Positions 26,182 through 35,328 of a DNA stretch of 60,144 bases are shown in pieces (position 1 is the first letter of the stretch; each line of letters begins with the position of its first letter). Source of the stretch: Gammaproteobacteria bacterium (GTDB taxonomy: Bacteria > Pseudomonadota > Gammaproteobacteria > Eutrophobiales > Eutrophobiaceae); NCBI GenBank assembly GCA_028819495.1, contig JAPPLI010000184.1, forward strand, positions 12,530-72,673, in the 5' to 3' direction. Both the position numbers and the translations under genes were made by a program. Below the pieces are notes generated by a model. It was not told where the DNA came from and made no database searches. It saw only the letters and a list, made by a program, of their open reading frames with translations.

Positions 26182-26394
26182 CTACCGGCTTACTTTGACA
26201 TCAGATGGGTGTTTTCCACTATGCGCGGCAGCCCCACGATTGAATAGCTTGTAAACTGCGGCGAACAGTTCAAGCAGCACCAGCCAGATGCGGCCTAGTC
26301 CGAATGTCAGGACGTCGCGGAGTATAATATTGGTACGGACCCTTGACATGATCCGTTCGACTCGTCGCTCATCCGGTTTGCTGATATCCGCCAT
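26182..26394 (-). CDS. Small single-span membrane protein, unknown
   Basis: This 70-residue protein starts at an ATG with GAGGT at good spacing. A basic N-terminal helix (DERRVERIMSRVRTNIILRD) precedes one hydrophobic segment (GRIWLVLLELFAAVYKLF). It lies between the ECF sigma gene (163 bases upstream) and the MscS gene on the same strand. Its size and position after a sigma factor would suit a small anti-sigma-like protein, but there is no recognised anti-sigma domain or zinc motif. I would treat that only as a guess. Confidence 0.6.
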   Translation of the reverse strand: MADISKPDERRVERIMSRVRTNIILRDVLTFGLGRIWLVLLELFAAVYKLFNRGAAAHSGKHPSDVKVSR

Positions 26395-26557
26395 GTGATT
26401 ACCTCACTTCATCTTGACTTTTGCTGCTTATGATCTTTAGACGCAGGAGGATGGTTAAAAAGTCACATCATCTGCAATTATTTTGCATAACGGGTGTAAC
26501 AAAGTGTGAAATGACGGTTGTCGAGGAGGAACACTGGTTATGAGTAATATTTATACT

Positions 26558-27118
26558 TCACAATTGAATTGTCAGGGCCGCTTTGAGACGCTGCTCTGCC
26601 CGGTAAAGCCGCATCTTGGATGCGCTGAGCTTCAACCCCAGTACTTCTGATATTTCCAGGAAACTCAATTCGGCAATGTGTCTCAGGATGAGTATTTCAC
26701 GATCGTCGGCATTGAGGGTGTCCAGTGCGTTCGCCAGCGGACCATCCGTCAGATCAAGGTAATCCAGGGACTGGCTTTCCTCCCCGGTAAATTCAAGATG
26801 CTCGAAATACGTTTGCTGCTGATCCTTGATCCGGCGTAATGTCCGGTACCTCGATGCGCAAACGTTGGCGACAACACGAAACAGCCATGTTTTGAACGAG
26901 GCTCGACCGCCAAACTTGCCTATCTTTAAAAACAGTCGCAGGAATACATCCTGGGTTGCTTCCTCTGCATCAGTCTCTGACTTCAGGTACCTGAGACAGG
27001 TCCGGTACACAACCGGCTCATAGCGGCGTACCAGCTTTTCGAATGCCGTCGTTACATAAGGCAGTTCAGCCCTGCATAACGCTACCAGTGCATCATCGGG
27101 TTGGCCGAACAAGCTCAT
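26558..27118 (-). CDS. ECF-family sigma factor (RpoE-like)
   Basis: This 186-residue protein has region 2 (YEPVVYRTCLRYLKSETDAE, then ATQDVFLRLFLKIGKF and FKTWLFRVVANVCASRYRTL) and region 4 (LNADDREILILRHIAELSFL, then EISEVLGLKLSASKMRLYRA). AAGGA stands nine bases before the ATG. ECF factors redirect RNA polymerase to stress promoters and are usually held by a membrane anti-sigma factor. No clear anti-sigma gene is adjacent, unless the small membrane protein at 26182 serves as one. It lies upstream of the MscS and tam genes, so an envelope-stress link is plausible but not shown by any visible target promoter. Confidence 0.9.
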   Translation of the reverse strand: MSLFGQPDDALVALCRAELPYVTTAFEKLVRRYEPVVYRTCLRYLKSETDAEEATQDVFLRLFLKIGKFGGRASFKTWLFRVVANVCASRYRTLRRIKDQQQTYFEHLEFTGEESQSLDYLDLTDGPLANALDTLNADDREILILRHIAELSFLEISEVLGLKLSASKMRLYRAEQRLKAALTIQL

Positions 27119-27296
27119 CGATTATTTTCCTTCTATCCTGGCAGCTGCGTTGATCATCTGGGCAGGTTTCGTTCTGGGCAATTTTACCAGGGAAAAACCA
27201 GCTGTCAGTTCGGGCGGTTCCCATTTGCTGAAAAAAAGCGTTGCTTGCCGGCGGGGGCATTCCCTACCGGATTAAAACTATACGGCGTTGGTGAAT

Positions 27297-28619
27297 TTAT
27301 TCTGTACCAAACAGTTCAAATGCAGCAGTTGTCATCACCTCAACCCCGGTCAGGATGGTCGGTTGCGGGTCCGGGGCGAAGAAAGGGGAGTGCAGGGAAG
27401 GCAGGACCTCGCCCGCTTGCATGGCCCTGGCATATTTATCGGCCTCTACACCGCCAATCCAGAGAAAAAGACTGGGTATTTTCGGTTCCACACGGCCATA
27501 CTGGGCGAAATCCTCGCCACCCATAACGGGTTCCCCGGGTATGAGACGTTCATCGTCGAACACCGTCCCTAATACCTTGACGATACGGTCGGCCAGTTCC
27601 GGGTTGTTATAGACAGAAGGTGTGGATTCGTCCTTGATTTTAACGACGGGCAATTTGTCGGCAGGCAAGCCCATAGCCAACGCTTGTCCTTCGGCTATTC
27701 TTTTAATGCCGTCGAGCAACGCGGCGCGCGCTTCATCGGTATAGGAGCGCACCGTCAACTGCAGTTCGACCTTGTCGGGGATGACATTATGTTTGGTGCC
27801 GCCGTGTATCGAACCGACCGTGACCACGCCGGCGTCAATGGGTTTCAACTCGCGGGAAACCAGGGTCTGCAGGGCGTTGATGATCTGGGCCGACAACACG
27901 ACAGGATCTTTGGTGCGATGCGGATAGGCTCCGTGCCCGCCGATGCCGTAAACGGTAACATCGACGCTGTCAACGTTGGCCATGACATAGCCTTTGGTGT
28001 AAATGACCTTGCCGGCAGGTACGGAGGCGCTGACATGCAGCCCGAAGTTGTAATCCGGGCGGGGGAAACGCTCAAACAAGCCGTCTTTCAGCATGGCGCG
28101 GGCGCCGGCGCCGACTTCTTCTGCCGGTTGGGCAATCATCACCAGCGTACCTCGCCACTTGTCGGTCAGGGCCGTGAGACGCCGGGCCGCGCCGACAAAT
28201 ACGGTCATGTTCACGTCATGGGCGCAGGCATGCATGATATTGACGGTATTGCCCTGAGCATCAACGGTGGTAGCCTTGCTGGCATAGGGTTTGCCGGTCT
28301 TCTCAAGGACGGGCAGGGCGTCCATGTCCGCCCTGAGCAATACCGTGGGGCCTTCACCGTTTTTCAATACGCCGACAACGCCGTAACCACCTACTTTTTC
28401 AGTGACCGTAAAACCCAGGTTGCGAAGTTCGGCCGCCATCCGCTCACTGGTCTTTTCCTCATGGAAGGATAATTCAGGATTCCCGTGCAGATGCACATAC
28501 AGGGCCTCGAGATATGGATAATCGCTATGAATCGCGCTCTGCAAGGCAGTGTCTGCCCGTACGCATAGCATGAGTTGCATCAGGAATAAAAACAGCAAGG
28601 CAAGGGTAGATAATTTCAT
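27297..28619 (-). CDS. Secreted M20-family amidohydrolase
   Basis: This 440-residue protein has a signal peptide (MKLSTLALLFLFLMQLMLCV) and the M20D amidohydrolase fold. Metal ligands are visible in MHACAHDVNMT (Cys and His), QPAEEVGAGA (Glu), FGLHVSA (His) and LHSPFF (His). The normal motif is HACGHDxHxT; here the second His of HDxH is Asn, a position not thought to bind metal. The GGEDFAQYG block is typical. Relatives split N-acyl amino acids, hippurate or indole-acetyl amino acids; the substrate here is unknown, and activity is probably periplasmic. It is 178 bases upstream of the sigma gene on the same strand. Confidence 0.88.
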   Translation of the reverse strand: MKLSTLALLFLFLMQLMLCVRADTALQSAIHSDYPYLEALYVHLHGNPELSFHEEKTSERMAAELRNLGFTVTEKVGGYGVVGVLKNGEGPTVLLRADMDALPVLEKTGKPYASKATTVDAQGNTVNIMHACAHDVNMTVFVGAARRLTALTDKWRGTLVMIAQPAEEVGAGARAMLKDGLFERFPRPDYNFGLHVSASVPAGKVIYTKGYVMANVDSVDVTVYGIGGHGAYPHRTKDPVVLSAQIINALQTLVSRELKPIDAGVVTVGSIHGGTKHNVIPDKVELQLTVRSYTDEARAALLDGIKRIAEGQALAMGLPADKLPVVKIKDESTPSVYNNPELADRIVKVLGTVFDDERLIPGEPVMGGEDFAQYGRVEPKIPSLFLWIGGVEADKYARAMQAGEVLPSLHSPFFAPDPQPTILTGVEVMTTAAFELFGTE

Positions 28620-28673
28620 TGATCCCTACAGGAATAAAACCGGGTTATTTGAGAAAACGCAGATATCCTTGTC

Positions 28674-28904
28674 TCAGATAAAACGCATCGCTGCCAGGAT
28701 GATGCCGGTCAGCGTGATCATCAGGCCGCCCAGGGTAATGACCAGATCACGTTTAAACTGGGACAGGACACTTTTCAAATCGGTGGCGGTAATCAATTCC
28801 GTACTGTGTTCGTTAAGAATATGTACCATTGCCTCTGCCTGGTCCTGGCTGAAACCGGCGGCTTCAAGTCGGCGCACAGCCCCGAGTGTATCTGTGATTA
28901 TCAC
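28674..28904 (-). CDS. Second small DUF1640-like membrane protein
   Basis: A GTG start at 28904 with GGAGGT six bases away gives 76 residues. The pattern mirrors the gene at 17829: an N-terminal helical part (AVRRLEAAGFSQDQAEAMVH), a coiled-coil middle with ITATDLKSVLSQFKRDL, and one C-terminal membrane helix (LGGLMITLTGIILAAMRF). Function is unknown. It lies 54 bases upstream of the M20 gene on the same strand. Confidence 0.7.
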   Translation of the reverse strand: MIITDTLGAVRRLEAAGFSQDQAEAMVHILNEHSTELITATDLKSVLSQFKRDLVITLGGLMITLTGIILAAMRFI

Positions 28905-29037
28905 CTGTTTACCTCCATGATGATCTCCATGTTTCCATGTTAGAAATGAACAGTCTTTACCCTATCATAATGAGCCGGTCAAGTAAATGGAGGTGAAGCT
29001 CTGTTCAAGCGTCTTTGCCATACCCCAATATTATGCG

Positions 29038-29079
29038 CATAATATATATTATGTTAAATAGACATGATCTATTTAACAT
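29038..29079. terminator. AT-rich palindrome plus 12-bp hairpin downstream of the cus operon
   Basis: CATAATATATATTATG (29038-29053) is a perfect 16-base palindrome. It shares its end with a hairpin whose arms ATGTTAAATAGA (29051-29062) and TCTATTTAACAT (29068-29079) pair fully around a five-base loop. The position, after the cusA stop and before the DUF1640-like gene, would suit a terminator, although no clean T-tract follows. The symmetric AT-rich character could equally be a protein-binding site. Confidence 0.5.
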
Positions 29080-29091
29080 AACATATTTGGT

Positions 29092-29169
29092 GGTTGTGGG
29101 GGAATGTCGGGGTTTGCCTTGTTGTTCGTTGTATATTTTTGTTGGTTGTGGGGGCCTTCCCTGTTGTTC
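29092..29169. repeat. GT-rich imperfect direct repeats next to cusA
   Basis: GGTTGTGGGGG occurs at 29092-29102 and again at 29144-29154. Each copy is followed at different spacing by CCTTGTTGTTC (29117-29127) or CCTGTTGTTC (29160-29169). The second copy runs into the last codons of cusA. There is no reading frame of note. Confidence 0.6.
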
Positions 29170-32100
29170 ACTGGCATTTCCATTTATAGAAAATTACGGG
29201 GATAACCACCAGAGTCAGCACGGTTGAACTCAGTACGCCCCCTATCATAGGCGCGGCTACTCGCTGCATTACCTCCGATCCCGTGCCGTCGATGAGCATA
29301 ATCGGCAGCAGGCCGGCGATGGTCGAACAGGCTGTCATCATAATCGGCCGCAGGCGTTGTTCCGCCGCGTTAATCACGTTGTTGCGCAAAACAGCGGCTT
29401 CCGGTTTTTTCACCGTGAAATGGACGGATGTCAATGATTTTTTCAGAAACTCAAGCATCACTATCCCGCTTTCCACAGCTACGCCTGCAAGCGCTATAAA
29501 CCCGATACCTACCGCAATGGACAAATTGAAGTCCAGCAAATACAACAACCACACTCCCCCGCCGAAAGCAAACGGCAGGGTAGCCATGATGAGACATACA
29601 TCTGCCAGGCTGCGGAAATTCAGGTATAGCAATATGAAAATAATGAAGAGCGTGACCGGCACTACGACTGATAACCTTTCCACCGCCCGCTCCATGTACT
29701 CATACTGGCCTGACCAGGCCAGCGAGTAACCCGGAGGCAGTTCCACTTCAGCGGCAACCCGGGCGCGGGCCTCGTTTACGTAACTGCTGAGGTCCCGGTC
29801 CCGTATATCCACGTAAACCCAGCCGTTAAGCCGCGCGTTCTCGCTTTTTATCAGCGGCGGGCCATCTGTTACCTTGATGTCCGCAACATCTTCCAGGGGA
29901 ATCCGCGCCCCTGCCGGAGTAATAACCGGCAACTGCCGCAGGCGTTCCAGGGAGTCCCGTATCCTGCGTGGATAACGGATATTGACCGGGTAGCGCTCCA
30001 GTCCTTCCACCGTTTGCGTTACATTCATGCCGCCGATTGCAGTACGGACGATATCCTGGATATCATCGATATTAAGGCTCAGACGGGCTGCGCTGACCCG
30101 GTTGATGTCAATCGTGATATAGCGGCCGCCCGTAACCTGTTCCGCATACACCGACGCCGTGCCGGGAATATTTCCCAGGGCCTCTTCAATCCGGTAGCCG
30201 ATATCCTCTATCACCTTGAGGTCCGCTCCGGCGACCTTGATCCCCAGGGGTGTCTTTATGCCTGTTGCCAGCATGTCGATGCGCGTCTTGATGGGCATGA
30301 CCCAGGCGTTGGTAATCCCCGGCAACCGGACCAGTTCATCGAGTTCCTGCTTCAGGGAATCCATTGTCATACCCTCGCGCCACTCACTGCGCGGCCTGAG
30401 CCTGATCAGGGTTTCTATCATGGTCATGGGGGCCGGGTCCGTCGCCGTCTCGGCCTGGCCAATCTTGCCGAATACCGTGTCGACCTCAGGCACGGTACGG
30501 ATCAGCTTATCGGTTTGTTGCAGCACCTGCCGGGCCTTGCCGGCAGAGATTGCGGGCAAGGTGGTCGGCATATACATCAAATCTCCCTCATCCAGTTCCG
30601 GCATGAATTCACCGCCAAGCCGGCTTATGGGCCATAAACCTATCAATAACACGAGCATCGCTGCAAACAATGCCGCCGACGGGAAGCGCAATAAAAGGCC
30701 GAGTGCCGGGCGGTAGATTCCCGACAGCAACCGTACTACGGGGTTCCCGGCGACCGGCACGATACGTCCGCGCATGAAATAGCCCAGCAGTACGGGAACC
30801 AGGGTAACCGCCAGTATCGTTGCTGACAGCAGGGCATACAGCCAGGTGAACGCCAGGGGTGAAAACATGCGTCCTTCCTGGGCCTGGAGGGTAAATATCG
30901 GCAACACACTGAGACCCGTAATCAGCAGGGCAAAGAATAACGGCCGCCCTACTTCGGCGGCGCCGCCGGCGACAGTCTGCCAATGGGCATCTCGGCCGGG
31001 GTTTCGTTCCAGGTGCTTGTGCACGTTATCGATCATGACAACCGCCGCGTCCACCATGACGCCGATGGCTATGGCGATCCCCCCGAGCGACATGATGTTA
31101 GCGTTGACACCCTGTGTATACATGATCAGGAACGCCATCAGGATGCCCAGGGGCAGACTGATAATCACGGATATCACGGAGCGCAGGTGCAGCAGGAATA
31201 ATACACAGACGATCGCCACAAGCAACAGTTCGGCCAACAGGGCATTGCTCAAGGTGTCGATCGTGCGGTTGATCAGCCCGGACCGGTCGTATGTCTCAAT
31301 AATTTCCACACCGTCAGGCAGGCTGTTTCCCAGTTCCCCCAGCTTGCTTTTCACGTCATCTATGACTTTCCGGGCATTCTCTCCCCAACGCATGACGATA
31401 ATGCCGCCGACCACCTCACCTTCTCCATTGAGTTCCGCAATACCGCGCCGGAGTTGCGGCCCCACATGCACGTCTGCCACGTCACCCAGCAGCAACGGTG
31501 TCCCGCGCACATTGACCCCCAATGGAATTTCGCGCAGTTGCTCCAGCCCGCTGAGATAACCTGTCGCCCGGACCATGTATTCCGCTTCGGCCAGTTCGAC
31601 CACTGATGCGCCGGCCTCCTGGTTTGCCCGCTTGACGGCCTGGTGCAACGTCGCCAGCGGGATATCATAGGCGCGTAACAAATCGGGGTCGATAACGACC
31701 TGGTACTGTTTCACCATACCGCCCACCGTCGCAACTTCAGCTACTCCCGGCACTGCCTGTAGTTCATATTTCAGGAACCAGTCCTGAAGGGAGCGCAACT
31801 GGGACAAATCATGCCTGCCGCTCCGGTCGACCAGCGCATATTCATAGATCCAGCCCACACCGGTTGCATCCGGACCAAGCTCCGGTTCGACTCCCGGTGG
31901 TAACCGGCTCGCCACCTGGCTGAGATATTCAAGCACGCGCGAACGCGCCCAGTACAAATCGGTCCCTTCCGAAAAAATGACGTACACATAGGAAGTACCG
32001 AAAAACGAATAGCCGCGGACGGTGACCGCGTGGGGAACGGCCAGCATGGCCGTGGTGAGCGGATAAGTCACCTGGTCTTCAACAACTTGCGGCGCCTGGC

Positions 32101-32263
32101 CGGGATACGACGTTTTGATGATCACCTGTACGTCCGAGAGATCCGGGATCGCATCCACCGGCGTTTCGGACAAGGCATAAAGTCCGCCCAGCGCCAGCAG
32201 CACGGCGAACACCATAACCAGGAAGCGGTTATAAATCGACCACCGGATTAATTGTTCAATCAT
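29168..32263 (-). CDS. cusA: CusA-type copper/silver RND efflux pump
   Basis: This 1031-residue heavy-metal RND transporter has twelve membrane helices in the usual 1+5 repeat and two large periplasmic loops. The three methionines of the CusA metal relay are recognisable in GDLMYMPTTLPAISAG, DPAPMTMIETLIRL and TRIDMLATGIKTPLG, so Cu(I)/Ag(I) is favoured over zinc or cobalt. The proton relay segment GGIAIAIGVMVDAAVVMIDN lies in TM4. Proton flow drives metal from the periplasm or cytoplasm to the outside through CusB and CusC. It is the third gene of the C-B-A operon, 17 bases after cusB. Length matches E. coli CusA (1047). Confidence 0.93.
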   Translation of the reverse strand: MIEQLIRWSIYNRFLVMVFAVLLALGGLYALSETPVDAIPDLSDVQVIIKTSYPGQAPQVVEDQVTYPLTTAMLAVPHAVTVRGYSFFGTSYVYVIFSEGTDLYWARSRVLEYLSQVASRLPPGVEPELGPDATGVGWIYEYALVDRSGRHDLSQLRSLQDWFLKYELQAVPGVAEVATVGGMVKQYQVVIDPDLLRAYDIPLATLHQAVKRANQEAGASVVELAEAEYMVRATGYLSGLEQLREIPLGVNVRGTPLLLGDVADVHVGPQLRRGIAELNGEGEVVGGIIVMRWGENARKVIDDVKSKLGELGNSLPDGVEIIETYDRSGLINRTIDTLSNALLAELLLVAIVCVLFLLHLRSVISVIISLPLGILMAFLIMYTQGVNANIMSLGGIAIAIGVMVDAAVVMIDNVHKHLERNPGRDAHWQTVAGGAAEVGRPLFFALLITGLSVLPIFTLQAQEGRMFSPLAFTWLYALLSATILAVTLVPVLLGYFMRGRIVPVAGNPVVRLLSGIYRPALGLLLRFPSAALFAAMLVLLIGLWPISRLGGEFMPELDEGDLMYMPTTLPAISAGKARQVLQQTDKLIRTVPEVDTVFGKIGQAETATDPAPMTMIETLIRLRPRSEWREGMTMDSLKQELDELVRLPGITNAWVMPIKTRIDMLATGIKTPLGIKVAGADLKVIEDIGYRIEEALGNIPGTASVYAEQVTGGRYITIDINRVSAARLSLNIDDIQDIVRTAIGGMNVTQTVEGLERYPVNIRYPRRIRDSLERLRQLPVITPAGARIPLEDVADIKVTDGPPLIKSENARLNGWVYVDIRDRDLSSYVNEARARVAAEVELPPGYSLAWSGQYEYMERAVERLSVVVPVTLFIIFILLYLNFRSLADVCLIMATLPFAFGGGVWLLYLLDFNLSIAVGIGFIALAGVAVESGIVMLEFLKKSLTSVHFTVKKPEAAVLRNNVINAAEQRLRPIMMTACSTIAGLLPIMLIDGTGSEVMQRVAAPMIGGVLSSTVLTLVVIPVIFYKWKCQ

Positions 32264-32280
32264 GATCCTGACCGCTCCAC

Positions 32281-33540
32281 CTATCGCTTCTCCGGTTTAC
32301 CGGTCGCATCGCCATGCGTGGAATGCAGGCGTTGCAGACCGGCGTTGAGACTGGCTTCCGAATCAATCAGGAATTGCGCCGAGACAACAATCTCCTCGCC
32401 CTCCTCCAATCCGGACAGCACCTCCACCTTATCGCCGCTCTCCATGCCGGCGCTGATCTCCCGCACCTCAAACCTGCCGTCTTCCAGCGAAATAACCACC
32501 CGCGTCATGTCCGCGCCGTGTATCAGCGCCTCATGAGGGATCGTCAACACTTCCTTCCCCGGTTCGCCGTGAATTTCCACGTGGGCATACATGTTCGGCA
32601 TCAGCAGGCGTTCCGCATTATTGAAACGCAGGCGCGCGCGCAGTGTCCGTGTCGTCGGGTCCAGGTCCGGGTAAATGTATTCAACTTCTCCCGACCAGGT
32701 GCGGTCCGGCAATGCCGGCAGACGCGCTTCCGCCACCTGCCCTGTCTTTACCCAGCCTGCCTGCCGTTCAAATACCTCGATCAGCAGCCATACCTGGTCC
32801 ATGTTGGCCAGACTCATCACCTCCGTATCCGGTTTGACGTACATTCCTTCACGCACGTTCAGGTGCGACAAAATACCGCTCTGGGGTGCATGAAACCTGA
32901 CGTATTGCGCCACCTTGCGGTTTTTCTCAAGTTGTTTCACCTGTGCGGGAGATACCCCCAGCGCGAGCAGGCGTTCGCCCGATGCCTCCGACAATAACCT
33001 GTTACCGCTCGCCAATGCCTGCAGATACTCTTCCTGTGCGTTGACCAGCGTCGGTGCATATAACTCAAACAGGAGTTGTCCCTCACTTACCTGTTCGCCT
33101 TCGGCGCGTACTGCCAGGCGTTCTATCCAGCCTTCGGTACGGGTGTGAATGTGACTGATACGCGTCTCGTCATAATCAAGATATCCAACGGTGCTGATCC
33201 TGCGTGAAAGCGCCTCGCGCCGCACCGGCGCGGTCCGCACCCCCAGGTTGTTTACGACCTCGGGCAGGATTTTCACTACACGGCCGGGTTCGTTCTCCGC
33301 ATCGGCATAGACCGGGATCAGGTCCATCCCCATGGGGGATTTGCCCGGTTTGTCACTTCGATAAGCAGGGTCCATCGGCGCTACCCAATACAAGGGTTCG
33401 TCAGCCTTTGCTGCCGGTCCGGCGCTGGCAGCGGTCATTTCGCCATGGGGAGCGTTCCGGCTGTCAATTACACGGTTCAGCATTATTCCGGCCGCAATAC
33501 CGATTACCAGCGTTCCGGCCAGCAACAAGCTCTTTCTCAT
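32281..33540 (-). CDS. cusB: CusB-type periplasmic adaptor with heavy-metal-binding segment
   Basis: This 419-residue membrane-fusion protein has an N-terminal anchor or signal (SLLLAGTLVIGIAAGIMLNR) and the metal-binding segment YWVAPMDPAYRSDKPGKSPM followed by GMDLIPVY near residues 50-80, close to the CusB form of this domain. The barrel-sandwich half (GYLDYDETRISHIHTRTEGW) and alpha-hairpin (NAQEEYLQALASGNRLL) follow. It passes metal to CusA and bridges to CusC. Its ATG overlaps the cusC stop by four bases (ATGA). Confidence 0.92.
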   Translation of the reverse strand: MRKSLLLAGTLVIGIAAGIMLNRVIDSRNAPHGEMTAASAGPAAKADEPLYWVAPMDPAYRSDKPGKSPMGMDLIPVYADAENEPGRVVKILPEVVNNLGVRTAPVRREALSRRISTVGYLDYDETRISHIHTRTEGWIERLAVRAEGEQVSEGQLLFELYAPTLVNAQEEYLQALASGNRLLSEASGERLLALGVSPAQVKQLEKNRKVAQYVRFHAPQSGILSHLNVREGMYVKPDTEVMSLANMDQVWLLIEVFERQAGWVKTGQVAEARLPALPDRTWSGEVEYIYPDLDPTTRTLRARLRFNNAERLLMPNMYAHVEIHGEPGKEVLTIPHEALIHGADMTRVVISLEDGRFEVREISAGMESGDKVEVLSGLEEGEEIVVSAQFLIDSEASLNAGLQRLHSTHGDATGKPEKR

Positions 33541-34832
33541 CGCGCATCTCCGACAAAATATAATAAATCCGACTGCACCTTTGCCCGCTCGACGTACAGC
33601 CGCAGCATTGAAAGGCGCGTATTCAACTCGAGCAAACGAGCCCGCATCAACGTGGTGAAGTCCGCCACGTCGTTCTGGTAGGCCTTCAGGGTCGTTTCCG
33701 CATTTTGCTGCGCTTCGATGATTGTGTGAGCTTCATAGAGTGAGTAACGCTCTCCCAGTTGCTTCCATGAGGCGTAGATGCGTCCTGCCTGCCTGGCAAG
33801 TTCCCGCAGTTCGTCGGTGCGCGCAAATTTTGCCGCCAGGTGGCGTTGTTGGCCGGCAAGGACCCGTTTGTCCTGGCGCTGGCGGGTGAACAGCGGCACA
33901 TCCACCAGCACCATGGCAGAGAGAAAATCATCCCGCCCGCTTTCCTGCAAATCACTGCCCGTTCGTTCCGAATAGGTGACATCGACGGTCCAGCCGGGCT
34001 TGTACTGTTCTTCTGCAATGGAAACCTGGTATCGACTGGCGTCGATCATATGGTCGTGGGCAAGGATAAGCGGATGCCGGTACAAATCCGCGATGATCTC
34101 GTCAAGAGTGGGAAGCGCGGGTAACACAGGTTGCCTGTCGGGCAATGGCCGCCCTGTGTATTGCGCGCCGACCCATTTCGCCAGTTGCGCAACAGCCGCC
34201 TCCTTTAATCCGGAATTTTCCGCGCGCCGGTCCTGTAATAATGATAATTCCAGTTGCGCGAGAAGCACATCATGCTGATTATCCCGGCCCACCGCGTATT
34301 GGCGCTGCGTGATATCCAGCAGCCGGGTGAACAGGCGCTCATGTTCAGCGAGTATCTTCTCGTTCTGCAATTGAAAATAAAGCTCCAGGTAAGCCTTTCG
34401 CACCGAGCGTAAGACACTGAGGCTGCGCTCTGCAGCGCGCGCGTTTTCAACGCCCGCCAGGGCGGATGTCCTGTTCCTGCTGTAACGCAGGGTATGACCG
34501 CGCGGGAAAGTCTGCTGCACACCGAATTGAAGTTGTGTCATGGCTTCCTGGCCACGGGTAAAGGAATCAACCGGAAAGTTGACGGCGCCCAGTTTGAACC
34601 TGGGATCGGATAGCTGCCCGTCAGCTACGGACTGGTGGCGCAAGGCTTCTGCCTTTGCGTTGATGCTAAGTTCCATGGCATCCCGTTCCTGCGCAAGCTG
34701 CTCCGCTTGCGCGAGTGTGAGTTCTGATGCGTCTGCAGCGACCGGTGTGATGTTAAAACTGCCCAGAGCAACCCATGTCGCGATTAAACCTGATAACGTT
34801 TTGCGGCGCGTCGGCCGGAATAAATAAAGCAT
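33537..34832 (-). CDS. cusC: CusC-type TolC-family outer-membrane channel
   Basis: This 431-residue protein is first in the operon and has AGGAGG six bases before its ATG. Signal sequence: TLSGLIATWVALGSFNITPV. Two TolC-type repeats of long coiled-coil helices are visible (LTLAQAEQLAQERDAMELSI; NAETTLKAYQNDVADFTTLM). It should form the trimeric exit duct for the CusAB pump. No lipobox is seen, whereas E. coli CusC is a lipoprotein. No copper-responsive two-component regulator is adjacent, so control is elsewhere or through an unseen site. Confidence 0.9.
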   Translation of the reverse strand: MLYLFRPTRRKTLSGLIATWVALGSFNITPVAADASELTLAQAEQLAQERDAMELSINAKAEALRHQSVADGQLSDPRFKLGAVNFPVDSFTRGQEAMTQLQFGVQQTFPRGHTLRYSRNRTSALAGVENARAAERSLSVLRSVRKAYLELYFQLQNEKILAEHERLFTRLLDITQRQYAVGRDNQHDVLLAQLELSLLQDRRAENSGLKEAAVAQLAKWVGAQYTGRPLPDRQPVLPALPTLDEIIADLYRHPLILAHDHMIDASRYQVSIAEEQYKPGWTVDVTYSERTGSDLQESGRDDFLSAMVLVDVPLFTRQRQDKRVLAGQQRHLAAKFARTDELRELARQAGRIYASWKQLGERYSLYEAHTIIEAQQNAETTLKAYQNDVADFTTLMRARLLELNTRLSMLRLYVERAKVQSDLLYFVGDAR

Positions 34833-34888
34833 GACTGCCTCCTGTACTGAAGTCCACGAATAAAAATCGAGAGTTCAATACAGGCGAT

Positions 34889-35275
34889 CTACTTTATCTG
34901 CACTCGGAAGGTATCAATCGGGGATAATGCCGGATAACCGGGAGACCGGACATTGAGCAGGGACGAAACCGGAACGTCTTCGATGCGCGTCCTGTCAACA
35001 GGAAGCGCCAGTGCAGCCAGCTTGAAATTATGCAATTCATGCTGCGCAATCGATGTAATGCCGGTCGCAACAGCGTCGCAATCACAGGCATCGTTGTTGA
35101 AGTCAATGGGTTCATGCCCGGTTTTACTGCCGCAGTGGCTGCTTTCTGAGGTTTGTGCGGGTTGACGATCCTGATCGATATGCGCCATGCATATCTGGCA
35201 CGCCACACTCAGCCATCCTCCCAGCAGGAGAGCGGTTACCGTAATATTTATCTGGCGTTGACGAAGAACCATCAT
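34889..35275 (-). CDS. Cys/His-rich secreted small protein upstream of cus genes
   Basis: This 128-residue protein has an N-terminal hydrophobic stretch (INITVTALLLGGWLSVACQI) followed by MAHIDQ and clusters SSHCGSKTGHEP and DACDCDAV. The mix of Cys and His in an exported protein placed 56 bases before cusC on the same strand suggests a periplasmic metal-binding protein, like the DUF2946-type small proteins that accompany metal efflux loci. I recognise no certain family. It is probably the leader gene of the cus operon. Confidence 0.6.
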   Translation of the reverse strand: MMVLRQRQINITVTALLLGGWLSVACQICMAHIDQDRQPAQTSESSHCGSKTGHEPIDFNNDACDCDAVATGITSIAQHELHNFKLAALALPVDRTRIEDVPVSSLLNVRSPGYPALSPIDTFRVQIK

Positions 35276-35328
35276 GGGAAATTATTGTTGAAAAGTATTA
35301 AATTGTCAAAATAACGTCTGGCGGTATT

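Noticed and set aside
26540..26650. Short plus-strand frame of 36 codons with AGGAGG upstream
   Set aside because: The ribosome-like site is attractive, but the frame runs antisense into the sigma gene and has no supporting features.
27684..28472. A 262-codon plus-strand frame
   Set aside because: It is antisense to the M20 amidohydrolase and shows no recognisable domain.
29092..29169. Possible CRISPR-like repeat unit
   Set aside because: Only two imperfect copies with unequal spacing and no cas genes are present.
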